Assembly (NCBI RefSeq): GCF_020171925.1 | Contig: NZ_JAIVAR010000004.1 | Span: 124,001 to 188,000, forward strand | DNA length: 64,000 bases | DNA from: Rossellomorea aquimaris | Lineage (GTDB): Bacteria; Bacillota; Bacilli; Bacillales; Bacillaceae_B | Direction: 5' to 3' | Part shown: positions 37,045 through 47,603 of the stretch, one piece after another | Layout of the letters: each line of letters opens with the position of its first letter | Numbering within the stretch: position 1 is the stretch's first letter | Made by a program: the position numbers and the translations under genes | Notes under the pieces: model-generated | What the model was told of the DNA's origin: nothing | What the model saw: only the letters and a program-made list of their open reading frames with translations | Database searches by the model: none

Positions 37045-37878
37045 TTATGAATACCAGAAATGAAAGGATGAAAGCCGGCTTCCGAGAAAGAAGTTGATCA
37101 AGATGATCAAGAAAGCCGCCGTGTTAAGCATGGCCAAAGATTTGCCGAATAGGTTCTTTTTGATTCTTAAGTATAAGTAAGTGCTATATAAAATTAATAC
37201 AATGAATGAACCGATAATTTTTGGATCGTACAGGATGAAGTCAGGCAATTTAATATACGCCCACTGCATGCCCAGGATCAGAGCTAGAAGGAGCATCGCA
37301 ACCCCGATCGAGTTCAGGATATAAGAGATCTTATCAAGCTTGGACAAGTCACTGATCCTCCACAGCCTCTGCCCCCATTTCTTCTCTTTGAGCAGCTTGT
37401 GTTGCAGCAGATAGAGGAGGGAGAACACAAATGACAGCGAAAAGGCACCATATGAAAGAATCGCCATTGTGATGTGAATCAACAAAAGCTCTGACACCAT
37501 CTGCTCCGCCATTGCCTGTGATTCGACCTGAACGGGTGCGAACGTATGGATGGCCATGATGATGAAACCGAGTACATTTGTAAAGAACACAGTGAAATCG
37601 ACCCTTAGGAGCCTGTTGATCACCAAGGACAGCGTAATCAACACCCACGCATAAAAATAGAGCCCCTCAAAAATCGTGAGGACCGGTAACCTTCCTGTAT
37701 CGATCATGTAAAGAAATAAAAAAATTGTTTGAAGGACCCAAACAATTGCAAGTAACCAGAAGGCAAAAAGATTTGCCTTCCGGTTTTTGTTTAAGAAATC
37801 TATAAAGTAAAACAGGATACTAATAGCATACAGAACAATCATCAGTTCGTGCAGCCTAGTCATCGTTTGTTCAAACAT
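37045..37878 (-). CDS. hemX: HemX, cytochrome-c-assembly-type membrane protein
   Basis: 277 residues from the ATG at 37876-37878 (GAGGT 8 bases upstream; the in-frame GTG five codons earlier forms part of that site). About eight membrane segments, related to the CcsA/HemX family. In B. subtilis HemX lowers the level of HemA by an unknown mechanism. It starts 16 bases after the hemA stop in the hem operon. Confidence 0.93.
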   Translation of the reverse strand: MFEQTMTRLHELMIVLYAISILFYFIDFLNKNRKANLFAFWLLAIVWVLQTIFLFLYMIDTGRLPVLTIFEGLYFYAWVLITLSLVINRLLRVDFTVFFTNVLGFIIMAIHTFAPVQVESQAMAEQMVSELLLIHITMAILSYGAFSLSFVFSLLYLLQHKLLKEKKWGQRLWRISDLSKLDKISYILNSIGVAMLLLALILGMQWAYIKLPDFILYDPKIIGSFIVLILYSTYLYLRIKKNLFGKSLAMLNTAAFLIILINFFLGSRLSSFHFWYS

Positions 37879-37893
37879 AGACAATAACCTCAC

Positions 37894-39246
37894 TTACGCA
37901 TGAAAAGAAGGTTGTGGAGTGAAACTTCCTTTGCTTTCACTCTTTTCATTGGCTGCTTTTAGTTGTGTCTGTTCTTGCACTTGTTTTTCAATGTTGAAGA
38001 TCGACACGAACAGATCGAGTTTATCTTCTGCATCAGGCAGGGCAGCAAGTTCTTTCGCCTGTGAAATCGGGTCTTTCAACAGTTGATTGATGATGCTTTT
38101 CGTATGTTTGTTCAACACTTTACGTTCACGGTCTGTCAAGTCCGGCATTTTGCGTTCGATGCTTTCCATCGTCTCTGCCTGGATCGACAGCGCCTTTTGT
38201 CTCAGCGCCGAGATGACAGGGACAACCCCAAGCATGTTCAGCCAATCCTTGAATGCAACGATTTCAGCTTCAATCATCAATTCAATCTGTTCGGCTGCTT
38301 TCTTGCGCTCGGCAAGGTTCGCTTGAACGATGCCTTCAAGATCATCGATATCATAGAGGAAGATGCTCTCTAATTCTCCGATGGAAGGATCGAGGTCACG
38401 TGGGACGGCAATGTCCACCATGAAAAGGGGACGTCCTTTTCTCATGCTCTCGACATGTTGCATCGTCTCTTTCGAAATGACAAAATCCTTCGCTCCTGTA
38501 GAGCTGATCAGGATATCCGCTTCAACCAAGGCACAGTTCAACTCTTGCAAGGTCTTGGCCTTCCCTTCGAAGCGCTCTGCAAGGGTCTGTGCTTTTTCAT
38601 AGGTACGGTTGATGACCGTTACCTTCGTTGCACCGCTTCCGTGCAGGTTCTTGATGGCAAGCTCGCCCATCTTACCTGCCCCGAGGATCAACACGTGCTT
38701 CTGATCAAGTGACCCGAAGACCTTTTTGGCAAGCTCGACCGCTGCATAGCTGACCGATACCGCATTTGAACCGATCTCCGTATCCGAGTGGGCTTTCTTC
38801 GCCACCGTCACAGCCTGCTTGAACAGATGATTGAATACCGTTCCAGTTGTCCCCGCTTCCTGTGCGGTCAAGAAGCTTGTACGGATCTGACCGAGGATCT
38901 GGGTTTCCCCCAATACCATCGAGTTCAAACCGCAGGACACTTTAAAAAGGTGTTCGACCGCTCCTTCTTGTTCATAGATGAACAAGTACGGGGTGAACTC
39001 CTCTTTATCTATATTGAACCATTGTGATAAGAAATCTTTTATATAATAACGACCTGTGTGAAGCTGATCGACTACTGCATATACTTCCGTTCTATTGCAA
39101 GTGGAAACAATCACATTCTCCAGAATGCTCTTCTTTTCCTTCAATGCTCTCATAGCAAATGGCAGATCAGTTTCATTGAATGATAAACGTTCACGAATCT
39201 CAACAGGGGCCGTTTTATAATTCAAACCAACGACGATTGTATACAT
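37894..39246 (-). CDS. hemA: Glutamyl-tRNA reductase
   Basis: 450 residues from the ATG at 39244-39246; a GTG three codons upstream overlaps the ribosome binding site. First committed step of C5 haem synthesis: NADPH reduction of Glu-tRNA to glutamate-1-semialdehyde. The active-site cysteine is in [16 protein letters not shown] (about 50), the NADP fold in [17 protein letters not shown] (about 190), and a C-terminal dimerisation helix follows. First gene of hemAXCDBL. Known HemA is subject to feedback by haem and to HemX. Confidence 0.97.
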   Translation of the reverse strand: MYTIVVGLNYKTAPVEIRERLSFNETDLPFAMRALKEKKSILENVIVSTCNRTEVYAVVDQLHTGRYYIKDFLSQWFNIDKEEFTPYLFIYEQEGAVEHLFKVSCGLNSMVLGETQILGQIRTSFLTAQEAGTTGTVFNHLFKQAVTVAKKAHSDTEIGSNAVSVSYAAVELAKKVFGSLDQKHVLILGAGKMGELAIKNLHGSGATKVTVINRTYEKAQTLAERFEGKAKTLQELNCALVEADILISSTGAKDFVISKETMQHVESMRKGRPLFMVDIAVPRDLDPSIGELESIFLYDIDDLEGIVQANLAERKKAAEQIELMIEAEIVAFKDWLNMLGVVPVISALRQKALSIQAETMESIERKMPDLTDRERKVLNKHTKSIINQLLKDPISQAKELAALPDAEDKLDLFVSIFNIEKQVQEQTQLKAANEKSESKGSFTPQPSFHA

Positions 39247-39281
39247 GCTATGCACTACACCCCCAATAAAATCTTACCCTT

Positions 39282-39287
39282 ATTATA
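39282..39287 (-). promoter_or_regulatory. -10 element of the hemA operon promoter
   Basis: Minus strand TATAAT preceded by TGT (an extended -10), 36-40 bases upstream of hemA. No good -35 is visible. B. subtilis hemA is under PerR; the sequence around the -10 resembles only half a PerR box, so I do not call an operator. Confidence 0.55.
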
Positions 39288-39520
39288 ACATGTCCAAGGA
39301 GAACCTTTGCCCGTAAATGTGAACAGAAATTGAAACCTGGCTGAATGGTGCATGTAATGAAAGCCGTTTCATTTCTATCATCTCTCGACAATTCCTACTA
39401 ATGTAGGTTATCAAAACAAGCTGAAAGAATCAAGTAATGGAAAGGATTCACATGATTTAGGGCGTATATAGTATGAGATGATCTCTTCTTACTTTCATTT
39501 TTCCTAAAACGTTGTAAAAT

Positions 39521-39560
39521 AAACCATATTCCTCACCCTGGAGTGGGTTGGATATGGTTT
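39521..39560. repeat. Long inverted repeat in the hemA / LiaF-like intergenic region
   Basis: aaaccatat (39521-39529) and atatggttt (39552-39560) form perfect arms, extended by CC/GG past a one-base bulge, with a loop of about 17 bases. It stands in a 460-base divergent region where no gene ends, so it is unlikely to be a simple terminator. Apart from this and the hemA promoter I see nothing definite in 39288-39690. Confidence 0.7.
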
Positions 39561-39706
39561 AATGACAGTATATGAACTTCTTGTTTAGGTTGGATGAGCG
39601 AGGGTATATGAAACCCCCTCTCCGTCTGTCCACTTTCATTTCCTTGCACGAATAAAATACATATCTACCAATGGGACACAAAAATCTTTCATAATGGAGG
39701 TTATAT

Positions 39707-40192
39707 ATGAAACAGCAAAAATATTTCCCCGGATTGATCCTGATCGGATTCGGGTTATACTTTTATCTACAGCAAGCGAATATCGTCCTGTTCCAGAATT
39801 TCTTCACTTGGCCGACCCTTTTACTCATTGTCGGAATCGCCTTCCTTGGTCAAGGGTATGCTGGCAGGGACTATGAAGCCATCCTTCCTGGTACGATCCT
39901 CGTCGGTTTCGGCATTCATTTTCACGTCGTGAACAAGCTGGAACTATGGCCGGATCATATGGGGACCTTCATCCTCATCATCTCACTGGGGTTTCTGTTG
40001 CGGTATCAGAAGACAGGGAATGGTTTGTTCCAGGGGATCCTCTTTCTTGCCCTGTCTGTCATTCTCTTATTCTCTGACAGGGCAGCCGTATGGTTGGGAT
40101 TGATTGAAGGCCGTGTCGGTTCAGCCTGGGAATTCTGGCCGATCGTCATCATCCTAACCGGTGCTTACTTGTTATTCATAAGGAAAAAGTAG
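39707..40192 (+). CDS. Membrane protein, LiaF/DUF5668-like
   Basis: 161 residues on the plus strand, ATG with GGAGG 6 bases upstream. Paired hydrophobic hairpins repeat the motif PGLILIGFGLYFY / PGTILVGFGIHFH and WPTLLLIVGIAFLGQG / WPIVIILTGAYLLF. Such glycine- and tryptophan-marked repeats are typical of the LiaI-LiaF-like transmembrane region, with about six segments. No cytoplasmic sensor domain is present. In B. subtilis the membrane protein YsxD lies between hemA and engB and may be its counterpart; function unknown. Confidence 0.82.
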   Translation: MKQQKYFPGLILIGFGLYFYLQQANIVLFQNFFTWPTLLLIVGIAFLGQGYAGRDYEAILPGTILVGFGIHFHVVNKLELWPDHMGTFILIISLGFLLRYQKTGNGLFQGILFLALSVILLFSDRAAVWLGLIEGRVGSAWEFWPIVIILTGAYLLFIRKK

Positions 40193-40195
40193 AAT

Positions 40196-40238
40196 CTCCC
40201 CGTTAACGGGGAGGGAAGGGGCAACATTGCCCCTTCCC
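40196..40238. terminator. Terminator between the convergent membrane-protein and cdo genes
   Basis: Two stacked hairpins: ctccccgttaacggggag and the perfect gggaaggggcaac / attgccccttccc (40213-40238). The end overlaps the last base before the cdo stop. It probably serves both directions. Confidence 0.8.
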
Positions 40239-40796
40239 TCAATCTTTATCAAGCATCATTTCTTCCAACTTCTGCTTTTGGTCGTCCGGCCACCATGCCC
40301 CGCACTCCTTGGAAACGATACAGGCAGCGCACTTCTCCAAATCATATACTTTCATCCCTTCTATCGGGGGCGAATACAAATGAAGCGTAACGAGGGGATC
40401 ATTTCCTTCCCGTTTCATTTTGTGGATTCCATTCCTTGGGGCAAAGAAATACGATCCTTTATGATGGACTTTATTGAACAATTCTTTAGGCAAATGTCCG
40501 TCGTCCACTTCGAATACCGTATTCAGAGAGCTCCCACCCATGACTTTGATCCACCCTTTTGAATCACCGTGGTCATGCGGTGCACATTCAATATCGGACC
40601 AATTCATCACCAGTAGTTCCACTTCCTCATTTTGATATAAAAGACGGCGATAATACGGTTTCCCACTTGAAGTGCGAAGCAGGGGTGCAAGTTCCTCAAG
40701 GGTGATGGACAATGATTCTAATGCAGACCTCAGCTCTCCATTTGATGGAGATACCAGCCCATCCAGTCTCTCTTTGATCCGTTCATACATCGTCAT
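40239..40796 (-). CDS. Cysteine dioxygenase (cupin)
   Basis: 185 residues. Iron cupin oxidising L-cysteine to cysteine sulfinate with O2. The three iron-binding histidines are visible: His74 and His76 in APHDHGDSKGWIKVMGG, and His139 in TLHLYSPP; His125 (IHKMKREG) is a further conserved residue. The C-terminal cysteines in KCAACIVSKECG are extra. It lies in a block of genes absent from this place in B. subtilis, next to a DMT exporter and an amino-acid ABC transporter. Substrate by family; a mercaptopropionate dioxygenase is the alternative. Confidence 0.9.
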   Translation of the reverse strand: MTMYERIKERLDGLVSPSNGELRSALESLSITLEELAPLLRTSSGKPYYRRLLYQNEEVELLVMNWSDIECAPHDHGDSKGWIKVMGGSSLNTVFEVDDGHLPKELFNKVHHKGSYFFAPRNGIHKMKREGNDPLVTLHLYSPPIEGMKVYDLEKCAACIVSKECGAWWPDDQKQKLEEMMLDKD

Positions 40797-40852
40797 AACA
40801 CTCTTCCTTTCAGTCAGTATTTTACGACCGTGCTGACAAACGATACATCAAT

Positions 40853-41782
40853 TCATTTCCTTCTCCAGATCAAGTGATTGAAGGCCGATATTGCTTGCCC
40901 ATTCACCATGGTGACCCCCAAGATGATGATGCCCCCTCCAAGGATACTGACGAACAAAATCTTCTCATGTAAGAGGAGGACGGCTGCAATGAGTGTAACC
41001 AAAGGCTCAAGGTATAGGAACATCGACACTTTCGAAGCATCCATCACTTCCAGCGCCTTTCCCCAATACCAATAGCCCACACCCGAGACAAAAACGCCGA
41101 GAAATAAAATATGTGCCCACTCACCTTGCGAAAGGAGAGTCATATGTTCCCACCCCCTGCTCCTGAGAAGAAACGGCATGGTCAGTAAACACCCCACCAG
41201 GCTCATATAAAAAGTGACGACCAGGGACGGGAGGGGGATCCTCAGTTTCTTCAGTAAAACGGAATAGACCGCCCAGTTCAACGTACTGAGAATCATCAAT
41301 AAATAGCCCATGCTCATAACGAAATCAGGACCCTTCCCACTTCCGCCATTCGTCACCATCAATACTCCGGCAATGGCCAGAAGCATGCCTGCCGTACGGA
41401 TGAAGGTCATTTTCTCATGCAAAAAAATCATGGAAAGGATGACCGTGAATACAGGTGAGAAGGAGATCATCCAGCCCGCAGCAGAAGCATCGATGGTGAT
41501 TAATGCCGTCGCTTGGATGACTTGATGCACGAATACGCCCAGAACACCAAGGACGATCAGATGAGGGAGGTAACGAAGGGGGAAAAACAGCGGATATCGT
41601 TTTAACACGAGTACCATAAACAGAAACAATGCCCCTATCGCAAACCTCAAGACGAGAAGCGTGTAGGGATCGATCGTATCGACAACCGCCTTTGTTGATA
41701 CAAATGAGATTCCCCAGAAGCTGATTGACATGCTGGCATAAAAAGAGGCGGCGATGGTTGCCTTATTCTTACTCATTGGCAT
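40853..41782 (-). CDS. EamA/DMT-family transporter
   Basis: 309 residues, ten predicted membrane segments in two EamA repeats (about 14-140 and 160-295; second repeat SMGYLLMILSTLNWAVYSVLL). Drug/metabolite transporter superfamily, often exporting amino acids or metabolites; the substrate cannot be told from sequence. A start two codons downstream is possible. Adjacent to the cysteine dioxygenase gene with a 56-base gap. Confidence 0.9.
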   Translation of the reverse strand: MPMSKNKATIAASFYASMSISFWGISFVSTKAVVDTIDPYTLLVLRFAIGALFLFMVLVLKRYPLFFPLRYLPHLIVLGVLGVFVHQVIQATALITIDASAAGWMISFSPVFTVILSMIFLHEKMTFIRTAGMLLAIAGVLMVTNGGSGKGPDFVMSMGYLLMILSTLNWAVYSVLLKKLRIPLPSLVVTFYMSLVGCLLTMPFLLRSRGWEHMTLLSQGEWAHILFLGVFVSGVGYWYWGKALEVMDASKVSMFLYLEPLVTLIAAVLLLHEKILFVSILGGGIIILGVTMVNGQAISAFNHLIWRRK

Positions 41783-41898
41783 GGATTCCTTTCAGCGCTT
41801 TTTACCATACTATGCATGTCCATTCAGAACATGTGAGAAGGCAGTATAAATTTTGCGTAAAAGGCTACACGAAGAGTAAAAATCAAAAAAACAACAAC

Positions 41899-41928
41899 AA
41901 AAGCGCCCCATGACTTTGAGGCGCTTTT
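41899..41928. terminator. Terminator after the amino-acid ABC operon
   Basis: aaagcgcc / ggcgcttt arms, with poly-T on both strands (ttttcg on plus, TTTTGTTGTTG on minus). Confidence 0.85.
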
Positions 41929-41938
41929 TCGCGTAGTA

Positions 41939-42673
41939 TTATAAAACAGAATCAAGGAATTCCTTGGTTCTTTGCTGTTTCGGATTCGAGAACATTTCTT
42001 TCGGATAACCTTCCTCTACGATCCTACCGTCATGCATATACACGACCCGGTCCCCGACTTCGCGAGCGAAGCCCATTTCATGCGTGACGACGACCATCGT
42101 CATCCCCTCAAGTGCGAGCTCCTTCATCGTTGCCAGGACCTCGCCGACTAGTTCGGGATCGAGTGCCGAGGTCGGTTCATCAAACAGCATGATATCCGGT
42201 TTCATTGCAAGAGCCCTCGCAATGGCCACACGCTGCTTCTGTCCCCCTGATAATTTTGAAGGATACACATTTTCTTTTTCGGCCAGCCCGACTTTCTTCA
42301 AGAGCTCCTTTGCATCCTTCTTTGCTTCAGCTTTTGATATACCCTTTACGTGAACCGGTGCTTCCATCACATTCTCCAACACCGTCATATGGGGGAACAG
42401 GTAGAAATGCTGGAACACCATCCCCACTTTCTGACGGATTTTATTCAGATCATGTGTATCTTGATTCACTTCTTCCCCTTCAAAAATGACCCTGCCGTTG
42501 TCCTTCAGTTCAAGGAAGTTCAAACAGCGGAGCAGGGTACTTTTCCCCGATCCACTGGCACCGATCAAGCAGACCACTTCACTTTCATTCACACTCATAT
42601 CGATATCCTTCAGAACATGCAAGTCCCCGAAGGATTTATTCAGCTTTTCAACCTTTATCATTTCCTGACTCAT
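41939..42673 (-). CDS. Polar amino-acid ABC transporter, ATP-binding protein
   Basis: 244 residues from the ATG at 42671-42673 (GGAGGG 6 bases upstream). GlnQ/TcyC/ArtR-type ATPase: Walker [19 protein letters not shown], signature [16 protein letters not shown], Walker [18 protein letters not shown]-loop [10 protein letters not shown]. It energises import with the permease and binding protein encoded upstream. The operon order is binding protein, permease, ATPase. The substrate is not decided by sequence. Confidence 0.95.
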   Translation of the reverse strand: MSQEMIKVEKLNKSFGDLHVLKDIDMSVNESEVVCLIGASGSGKSTLLRCLNFLELKDNGRVIFEGEEVNQDTHDLNKIRQKVGMVFQHFYLFPHMTVLENVMEAPVHVKGISKAEAKKDAKELLKKVGLAEKENVYPSKLSGGQKQRVAIARALAMKPDIMLFDEPTSALDPELVGEVLATMKELALEGMTMVVVTHEMGFAREVGDRVVYMHDGRIVEEGYPKEMFSNPKQQRTKEFLDSVL

Positions 42674-42695
42674 CTTCATCCCTCCTAGAATCGAT

Positions 42696-43343
42696 TTAAT
42701 CACTAGCAGACATACGCTTTTCGATGATGTTCACAATAGTCGAGAATACCAGCACTAAAATCAGGTAGTAGACTGCGACAATCAATAGATATGTCATATA
42801 GTCAAAATTATTTGATCCCAAGGTCGTCGCTACACTGAAGAGTTCAAACATACCGATAAAGGATGCAAGCGAGGAATCCTTCAGCGCGATGATGAACTGA
42901 TTGCCAAGTGGTGGAAGGGCCCTTCTGAATGCCTGAGGCAAAATGATCCTTCTCATTGTCAATCCATTCGACATCCCAAGGGAACGACCCGCTTCCATCT
43001 GGCCACGGTCAATCGATTGAATGGCTCCCCTGAAGATTTCAGCGATATACGCACCGTTATGAAAGGCTAGACCCAAGACAACGGACCAGAACCCGGAAAT
43101 ATGCAGAGCGGTCAGTCCGAAATAAAAGATAAAGATCTGTACGATCAATGGCGTCCCGCGGACGACGAAGATATATAAATCTGCCAGCAGCTCAAGTGGC
43201 TTTACTTTGGAAATTTTCAAAAAGGCAAAGAATAGTCCGATTACAATGGCGATCAGTACGGATACGACCGTCAATTGGAATGTCAGAAGCATCCCTTTCA
43301 GAAAGATATCATATGTATCTGCAAATGTTTCGAGAAAATGCAT
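42696..43343 (-). CDS. Polar amino-acid ABC transporter, permease
   Basis: 215 residues from the ATG at 43341-43343 (GGAGGG 6 bases upstream). HisM/GlnP-type permease with five membrane segments; the EAA loop is [20 protein letters not shown], which contacts the ATPase. A strong hairpin separates it from the binding-protein gene upstream. Confidence 0.94.
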   Translation of the reverse strand: MHFLETFADTYDIFLKGMLLTFQLTVVSVLIAIVIGLFFAFLKISKVKPLELLADLYIFVVRGTPLIVQIFIFYFGLTALHISGFWSVVLGLAFHNGAYIAEIFRGAIQSIDRGQMEAGRSLGMSNGLTMRRIILPQAFRRALPPLGNQFIIALKDSSLASFIGMFELFSVATTLGSNNFDYMTYLLIVAVYYLILVLVFSTIVNIIEKRMSASD

Positions 43344-43397
43344 GCATGTCCCTCCATTCAACTATTTGCTAACCTTAAGACCTTGCGCTACCGTAAA

Positions 43398-43429
43398 AAA
43401 GCGAATGTGCAACGAAGCACATTCGCTTT
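43398..43429 (-). terminator. Hairpin between binding-protein and permease genes
   Basis: Perfect 13-bp arms aaagcgaatgtgc / gcacattcgcttt; on the minus strand TTTTTTACGG follows. An intrinsic terminator inside the operon, probably leaky, giving more binding protein than permease. Confidence 0.88.
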
Positions 43430-43443
43430 CCATCATGCTGCGC

Positions 43444-44220
43444 TTACTCTTCTGGGTCTGTTGTGATGTCTGTATTAAAGTACTTTTCACTGATTTCCTT
43501 CAGCGTTCCATCTTCTCTCAGCTTTTCAAGTGCTTTATTGATTTCCTTAAGCAGTGCTTCATTCTCTTTGCTTACGGCAATTGCCTGTTCGCTGCGCCCG
43601 ATCAGTTCACGCGCTTCGATCTTCAAGCCTGAAGCGATTGCTTCTTTACCAGTGATGAAATCCGTGATGACCGCATCGTGCTTCCCTTTGCTCAACGCTT
43701 CAAGCGCCACGACGTCACTGTCATATTGCTGGATATTATCAGTCACTTCCCCTGCGGTATCCGCATACGTAGAACCTTTGGAAACAGCGATCTCTTTCCC
43801 TTCAAGGTCATCCAGTGTTTCAACTGAACTATCGGAACGCACGAAGATCTGCGGACCAGAGTAATAGTATGGCGTGGAGAAATCCACTTCTTTCAGTCGC
43901 TCCTCCGTAATCGTATGACTCGCTACCGCTGCATCGAATCGACCGGACTTGACGCCTTCCACAATCCCGGCAAACTTGAACTTCTTCTGTTCAGGTTCAA
44001 GCCCCAATTCTTTGGCTACGGCCTCCGCTACTTCAATATCGAACCCTGACATCGTACCGTCACCTTCAGTCACACTGAACGGCTTGAACTCACCGGAAGC
44101 GGCATATACGAATTTCCCGTCCTCCACAAGCTCTGCTCCACTTTCAGTCGTTGCTTTCCCTCCGCATGCTGAAAGGATCAGCACCAATGCTAATAGAAGT
44201 AATCCTGTCAATTTCTTCAC
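43444..44220 (-). CDS. Polar amino-acid ABC transporter, substrate-binding lipoprotein
   Basis: 258 residues from the GTG at 44218-44220, chosen because a signal peptide then begins VKKLTGLLLLALVLILSACGG with a lipobox LSAC (Cys20) and a GGGGGA site lies upstream. A longer start would put 25 residues before the signal. Periplasmic-binding-type 2 fold; ligand contacts lie around FKPFSVTEGDGTMSGFDIEV and AVASHTITEERLKEVDFSTP. Family members bind cystine, glutamine, arginine and others; I cannot tell which. First gene of the operon. Confidence 0.93.
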   Translation of the reverse strand: MKKLTGLLLLALVLILSACGGKATTESGAELVEDGKFVYAASGEFKPFSVTEGDGTMSGFDIEVAEAVAKELGLEPEQKKFKFAGIVEGVKSGRFDAAVASHTITEERLKEVDFSTPYYYSGPQIFVRSDSSVETLDDLEGKEIAVSKGSTYADTAGEVTDNIQQYDSDVVALEALSKGKHDAVITDFITGKEAIASGLKIEARELIGRSEQAIAVSKENEALLKEINKALEKLREDGTLKEISEKYFNTDITTDPEE

Positions 44221-44450
44221 TCTTTGAAGTCCCCCTTTAATATGTATTTCTTGTATATCTTTCACAATTGTAACAACAAAAGAGAAAATTCTCAAAATTC
44301 AAATATCACTATAATTATTCATATTGTTGCATAATGAAAGCTGTCGTTAACTGGGCTTGGATATATTCAAGTATGCACCGCGATCCTTTTATATGCTTCA
44401 TGATACTCGCACCACCTAGGCATTAGTGCCCTCTATATACAGCTCATACA
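44221..44450. other. Upstream region of the ABC operon
   Basis: AT-rich (44260-44340) with no riboswitch, T-box or S-box pattern that I recognise. A promoter for the ABC operon must be here; a TATAGT at 44309-44314 (complement ACTATA) is possible but has no good -35. Confidence 0.3.
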
Positions 44451-44501
44451 AAAAAGAACTGCTTCAATAGTTTGCTTTTCACTATTGAAGCAGTTCTTTT
44501 T
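44451..44501. terminator. Strong terminator after engB
   Basis: Inverted repeat with arms of about 21 bases (aaaaagaactgcttcaatagt and its exact complement) and a 9-base loop, with poly-T on either strand. It closes the lonA-engB transcript. Confidence 0.93.
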
Positions 44502-44507
44502 TATTAG

Positions 44508-45092
44508 TTATTTATAAAAAGATTTAATCGCATCCCAAGCTTTGTCTTTACCAAGACCGGTTTCTGATGAGAACATGATCAGTTCGTCTCCTTCTTCTAG
44601 GTCGAAGGTTTCTTTTGTGACTTTAAGATGCTTTTGCCATTTGCTTTTCGGTATTTTATCTGCTTTGGTTGCAATGATGATGCAAGGGATGCCGTAGTGC
44701 TTAAGAAAGTCATACATCATGACGTCATCACTTGTCGGCGGATGACGGAGATCGACGATGAGGATGACGGCTCTCAGCTGATCGCGTGACGTGATGTACG
44801 TCTCGATCATCTTCCCCCAAGCTTCACGTTCTTTCTTGGATACTTTCGCATAGCCGTATCCAGGAACATCCACATAATAAAGTGTTTCTTCGATTTTATA
44901 AAAATTCAGCGTCTGGGTTTTCCCCGGCTTGGATGAAATCCTCGCCATGCTGTTCCGGCCGATCATTTTATTGATGAAGGATGATTTCCCCACATTCGAA
45001 CGCCCTGCCAGTGCAAACTCAGGCAGGTCCCCTTCTGGATATTGCTCCGGACGGACCGCACTGATGACTAATTCAACTTGGTTTACTTTCAC
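44508..45092 (-). CDS. engB: EngB/YsxC ribosome-assembly GTPase
   Basis: 194 residues. Essential GTPase of 50S subunit maturation. G1 [14 protein letters not shown]3 [14 protein letters not shown]4 IATKADKI and G5 [10 protein letters not shown] are all intact. GTG start overlapping the lonA stop by 4 bases. In B. subtilis it also follows lonA. Confidence 0.97.
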   Translation of the reverse strand: MKVNQVELVISAVRPEQYPEGDLPEFALAGRSNVGKSSFINKMIGRNSMARISSKPGKTQTLNFYKIEETLYYVDVPGYGYAKVSKKEREAWGKMIETYITSRDQLRAVILIVDLRHPPTSDDVMMYDFLKHYGIPCIIIATKADKIPKSKWQKHLKVTKETFDLEEGDELIMFSSETGLGKDKAWDAIKSFYK

Positions 45093-47413
45093 TTATTCTC
45101 ACCTACTAATGCTTTCTCTAAGACCTCATCAATATGGGATACAAGAATGAAAGTCAAATCTCCCCTTACACTTTCAGGAATATCATCAATGTCTTTCTCG
45201 TTATCCTTCGGCAGGATAATCGTTTTGATTCCAGCACGATGGGCGCTTAATGATTTTTCTTTTAGACCTCCGATCGGAAGGACTCTTCCGCGAAGGGTGA
45301 TTTCACCTGTCATCCCAACTTCCCTATTGACATATTTACCAGTCAGGGCAGATACAAGGGCTGTCGTGATGGTGATCCCTGCTGATGGGCCATCTTTAGG
45401 TACCGCTCCTTCAGGGACGTGGATGTGAATATCCCATTTCTCATGGAAGTCTTCCTCGATTCCGAGCTCTTTGGCTTTGGATCTTACGTAACTGAAGGCA
45501 GTCTGGGCAGATTCCTTCATCACATCCCCAAGCTTTCCTGTAAGGACGAGCTTTCCTTTACCTGGCGCAAGCGACACTTCAATCTGCAGCGTGTCACCCC
45601 CGACGGATGTGTAAGCGAGACCGGTCGAAACCCCGATCTGATTCTCCACTTCCGCCTGTCCGTATCGAAATTTCTTCTTACCGAGGAACTCTTCTATATT
45701 TCCACTCGTGATTACGACGCGCTTTTTCTCACCAGATACGATGATCTTCGCCGTTTTCCTGCATAGGGAAGCCAGTTGACGCTCGAGGCTTCTGACACCT
45801 GCTTCGCGTGTGTAATAACGGACGATATCGACAATCGCTTCATCCCTTACCTGAAGCTGATTTTTCGTCAAGCCATGTTCCTTGATCTGTTTGGTCAACA
45901 GGTGATGCTTGGCGATATTCATCTTCTCTAATTCGGTATAACCTGCAATCGTGATGATTTCCATACGGTCTCTTAGCGGGCCAGGGATCGTGGACAGATC
46001 ATTCGCCGTTGCAATGAACATTACCTTGGATAAATCGTAGGTCTCCTCGATGTAATGATCACTGAAATTAGAGTTCTGCTCTGGGTCCAAGACCTCGAGC
46101 ATCGCTGATGAAGGGTCGCCTCTGAAATCACTGGACATCTTGTCGATTTCATCAAGCAGGAAAACCGGGTTGACCGTTCCGGCTTTTTTCATCCCTTGGA
46201 TGATCCTTCCCGGCATCGCCCCAACATAGGTACGGCGGTGTCCCCTGATTTCAGACTCATCCCTTACACCCCCGAGGGAGATCCGGACGAAATTCCTACC
46301 AAGTGACTCTGCGACTGACCGTGCGAGACTCGTTTTCCCGACACCCGGAGGCCCTGCAAGACAGAGAATCGGTCCTTTTAACGATTTTGTCAGCTGCTGG
46401 ACTGCAAGGTATTCCAATACGCGTTCTTTCACCTTCTCAAGACCATAGTGGTCACGGTTCAGGATCGTTTCTGAACGTTTGATGTCCAGCTGGTCCTTTG
46501 TTTCTGTCGACCACGGCAAGGAAACAAGCCACTCGATGTAGTTCCTGATAACAGAGCTCTCAGCGGAACTTGAAGGCACTTTTTCATAACGCGCGAGCTC
46601 TTTGAGGGCAGTCTTCTCCACATCTTCGGGCATATCAGCCTGTTCGATCTTTGCCGTCAGATCTTCAATTTCTCCCGTTTTTCCTTCTTTATCCCCAAGT
46701 TCCTTCTGGATCGCTTTCATCTGTTCGCGAAGGTAATATTCCTTTTGGGTCCGTTCCATCGACCTCTTCACACGCTGGCCGATTTTCTTTTCCAGACTCA
46801 ATACTTCTTTTTCATTATTGATGGTTTCAATGACCATTTGAAGTCGTTTCTTGATATCAAGGGTCTCCAATACGGATTGCTTTTCCTTCATCTTCAATGG
46901 AAGATGGGATGCGACAATATCAGCAAGTCTTCCCGGCTCATCTATGTCCGAGACAGTCGAATATGTTTCTGCAGATACTTTCTTGGAAAGCTTTATGTAT
47001 TGTTCAAAATAATTCAGGAGCGTCCTCATCAACGCATCTGTCTCCGATTCCTTTTCTAGTGAATCATGAAGCTCTTCCACTTCGACTTCATAATACTCTT
47101 CTTCATCGGTAAACGACGTAATTGATGCACGATTCAATCCTTCCACGAGCACCCGGATCGTCCCATTAGGCAATTTAAGCATTTGCTTGACCTTCGTGAG
47201 AGTCCCCATTTCATAGAAATCTTCTTGTTCGGGCTCATCTATATTCATGTCTTTTTGGGTGGTTAGAAAAATTAAATGGTTATCCATCATGGCTTTTTCC
47301 AAAGCCTGAACAGAGCGTTCACGGCCAACATCTAAATGCAAGACCATTGTTGGATAAACAAGTAAGCCTCTTAATGGAAGGAGGGGCACCGTAATTTTCT
47401 TTTGTTCTGACAA
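45089..47413 (-). CDS. lonA: ATP-dependent protease LonA
   Basis: 774 residues from the TTG at 47411-47413 (GGAGGTG 6 bases upstream), the length of B. subtilis LonA. N-terminal substrate-binding domain (about 8-200), AAA+ module with Walker [13 protein letters not shown] (about 355), and C-terminal protease domain with the catalytic Ser in [11 protein letters not shown] and Lys in [13 protein letters not shown]. It degrades misfolded and regulatory proteins, including sporulation and motility regulators in relatives. I saw no CtsR operator upstream. Confidence 0.97.
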   Translation of the reverse strand: MSEQKKITVPLLPLRGLLVYPTMVLHLDVGRERSVQALEKAMMDNHLIFLTTQKDMNIDEPEQEDFYEMGTLTKVKQMLKLPNGTIRVLVEGLNRASITSFTDEEEYYEVEVEELHDSLEKESETDALMRTLLNYFEQYIKLSKKVSAETYSTVSDIDEPGRLADIVASHLPLKMKEKQSVLETLDIKKRLQMVIETINNEKEVLSLEKKIGQRVKRSMERTQKEYYLREQMKAIQKELGDKEGKTGEIEDLTAKIEQADMPEDVEKTALKELARYEKVPSSSAESSVIRNYIEWLVSLPWSTETKDQLDIKRSETILNRDHYGLEKVKERVLEYLAVQQLTKSLKGPILCLAGPPGVGKTSLARSVAESLGRNFVRISLGGVRDESEIRGHRRTYVGAMPGRIIQGMKKAGTVNPVFLLDEIDKMSSDFRGDPSSAMLEVLDPEQNSNFSDHYIEETYDLSKVMFIATANDLSTIPGPLRDRMEIITIAGYTELEKMNIAKHHLLTKQIKEHGLTKNQLQVRDEAIVDIVRYYTREAGVRSLERQLASLCRKTAKIIVSGEKKRVVITSGNIEEFLGKKKFRYGQAEVENQIGVSTGLAYTSVGGDTLQIEVSLAPGKGKLVLTGKLGDVMKESAQTAFSYVRSKAKELGIEEDFHEKWDIHIHVPEGAVPKDGPSAGITITTALVSALTGKYVNREVGMTGEITLRGRVLPIGGLKEKSLSAHRAGIKTIILPKDNEKDIDDIPESVRGDLTFILVSHIDEVLEKALVGENK

Positions 47414-47572
47414 ATCTAACACCTCCAAAATTAGGCTCTTAGCCTTTGTACAATTCTAACTTATTTACTAGGTAGTGTCTATTAAATAGGTACGCTGCAA
47501 GGGATATCAGTATGCCGGATTCTTCTATTTAAAGGGGGGCATGTCTTTTAGAATGGGTTTATCATAAACAAA

Positions 47573-47598
47573 CCGATTCGGATTGACCCGAATCGGTC
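47573..47598 (-). terminator. Terminator after lonB
   Basis: Perfect arms accgattcgg / ccgaatcggt followed on the minus strand by TTGTTTATG. Confidence 0.85.
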
Positions 47599-47603
47599 AT
47601 GGT

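Noticed and set aside
39270..39300. PerR box at the hemA promoter
   Set aside because: Only one half-site-like TTATAAT is present, and it coincides with the -10 element. The full TTATAATnATTATAA pattern is absent.
44221..44450. S-box, T-box or lysine riboswitch upstream of the amino-acid ABC genes
   Set aside because: None of the conserved words (such as GGTGGNACCGCG) or nested stems are present.
47414..47570. CtsR operator upstream of lonA
   Set aside because: No tandem GGTCAAA heptads.
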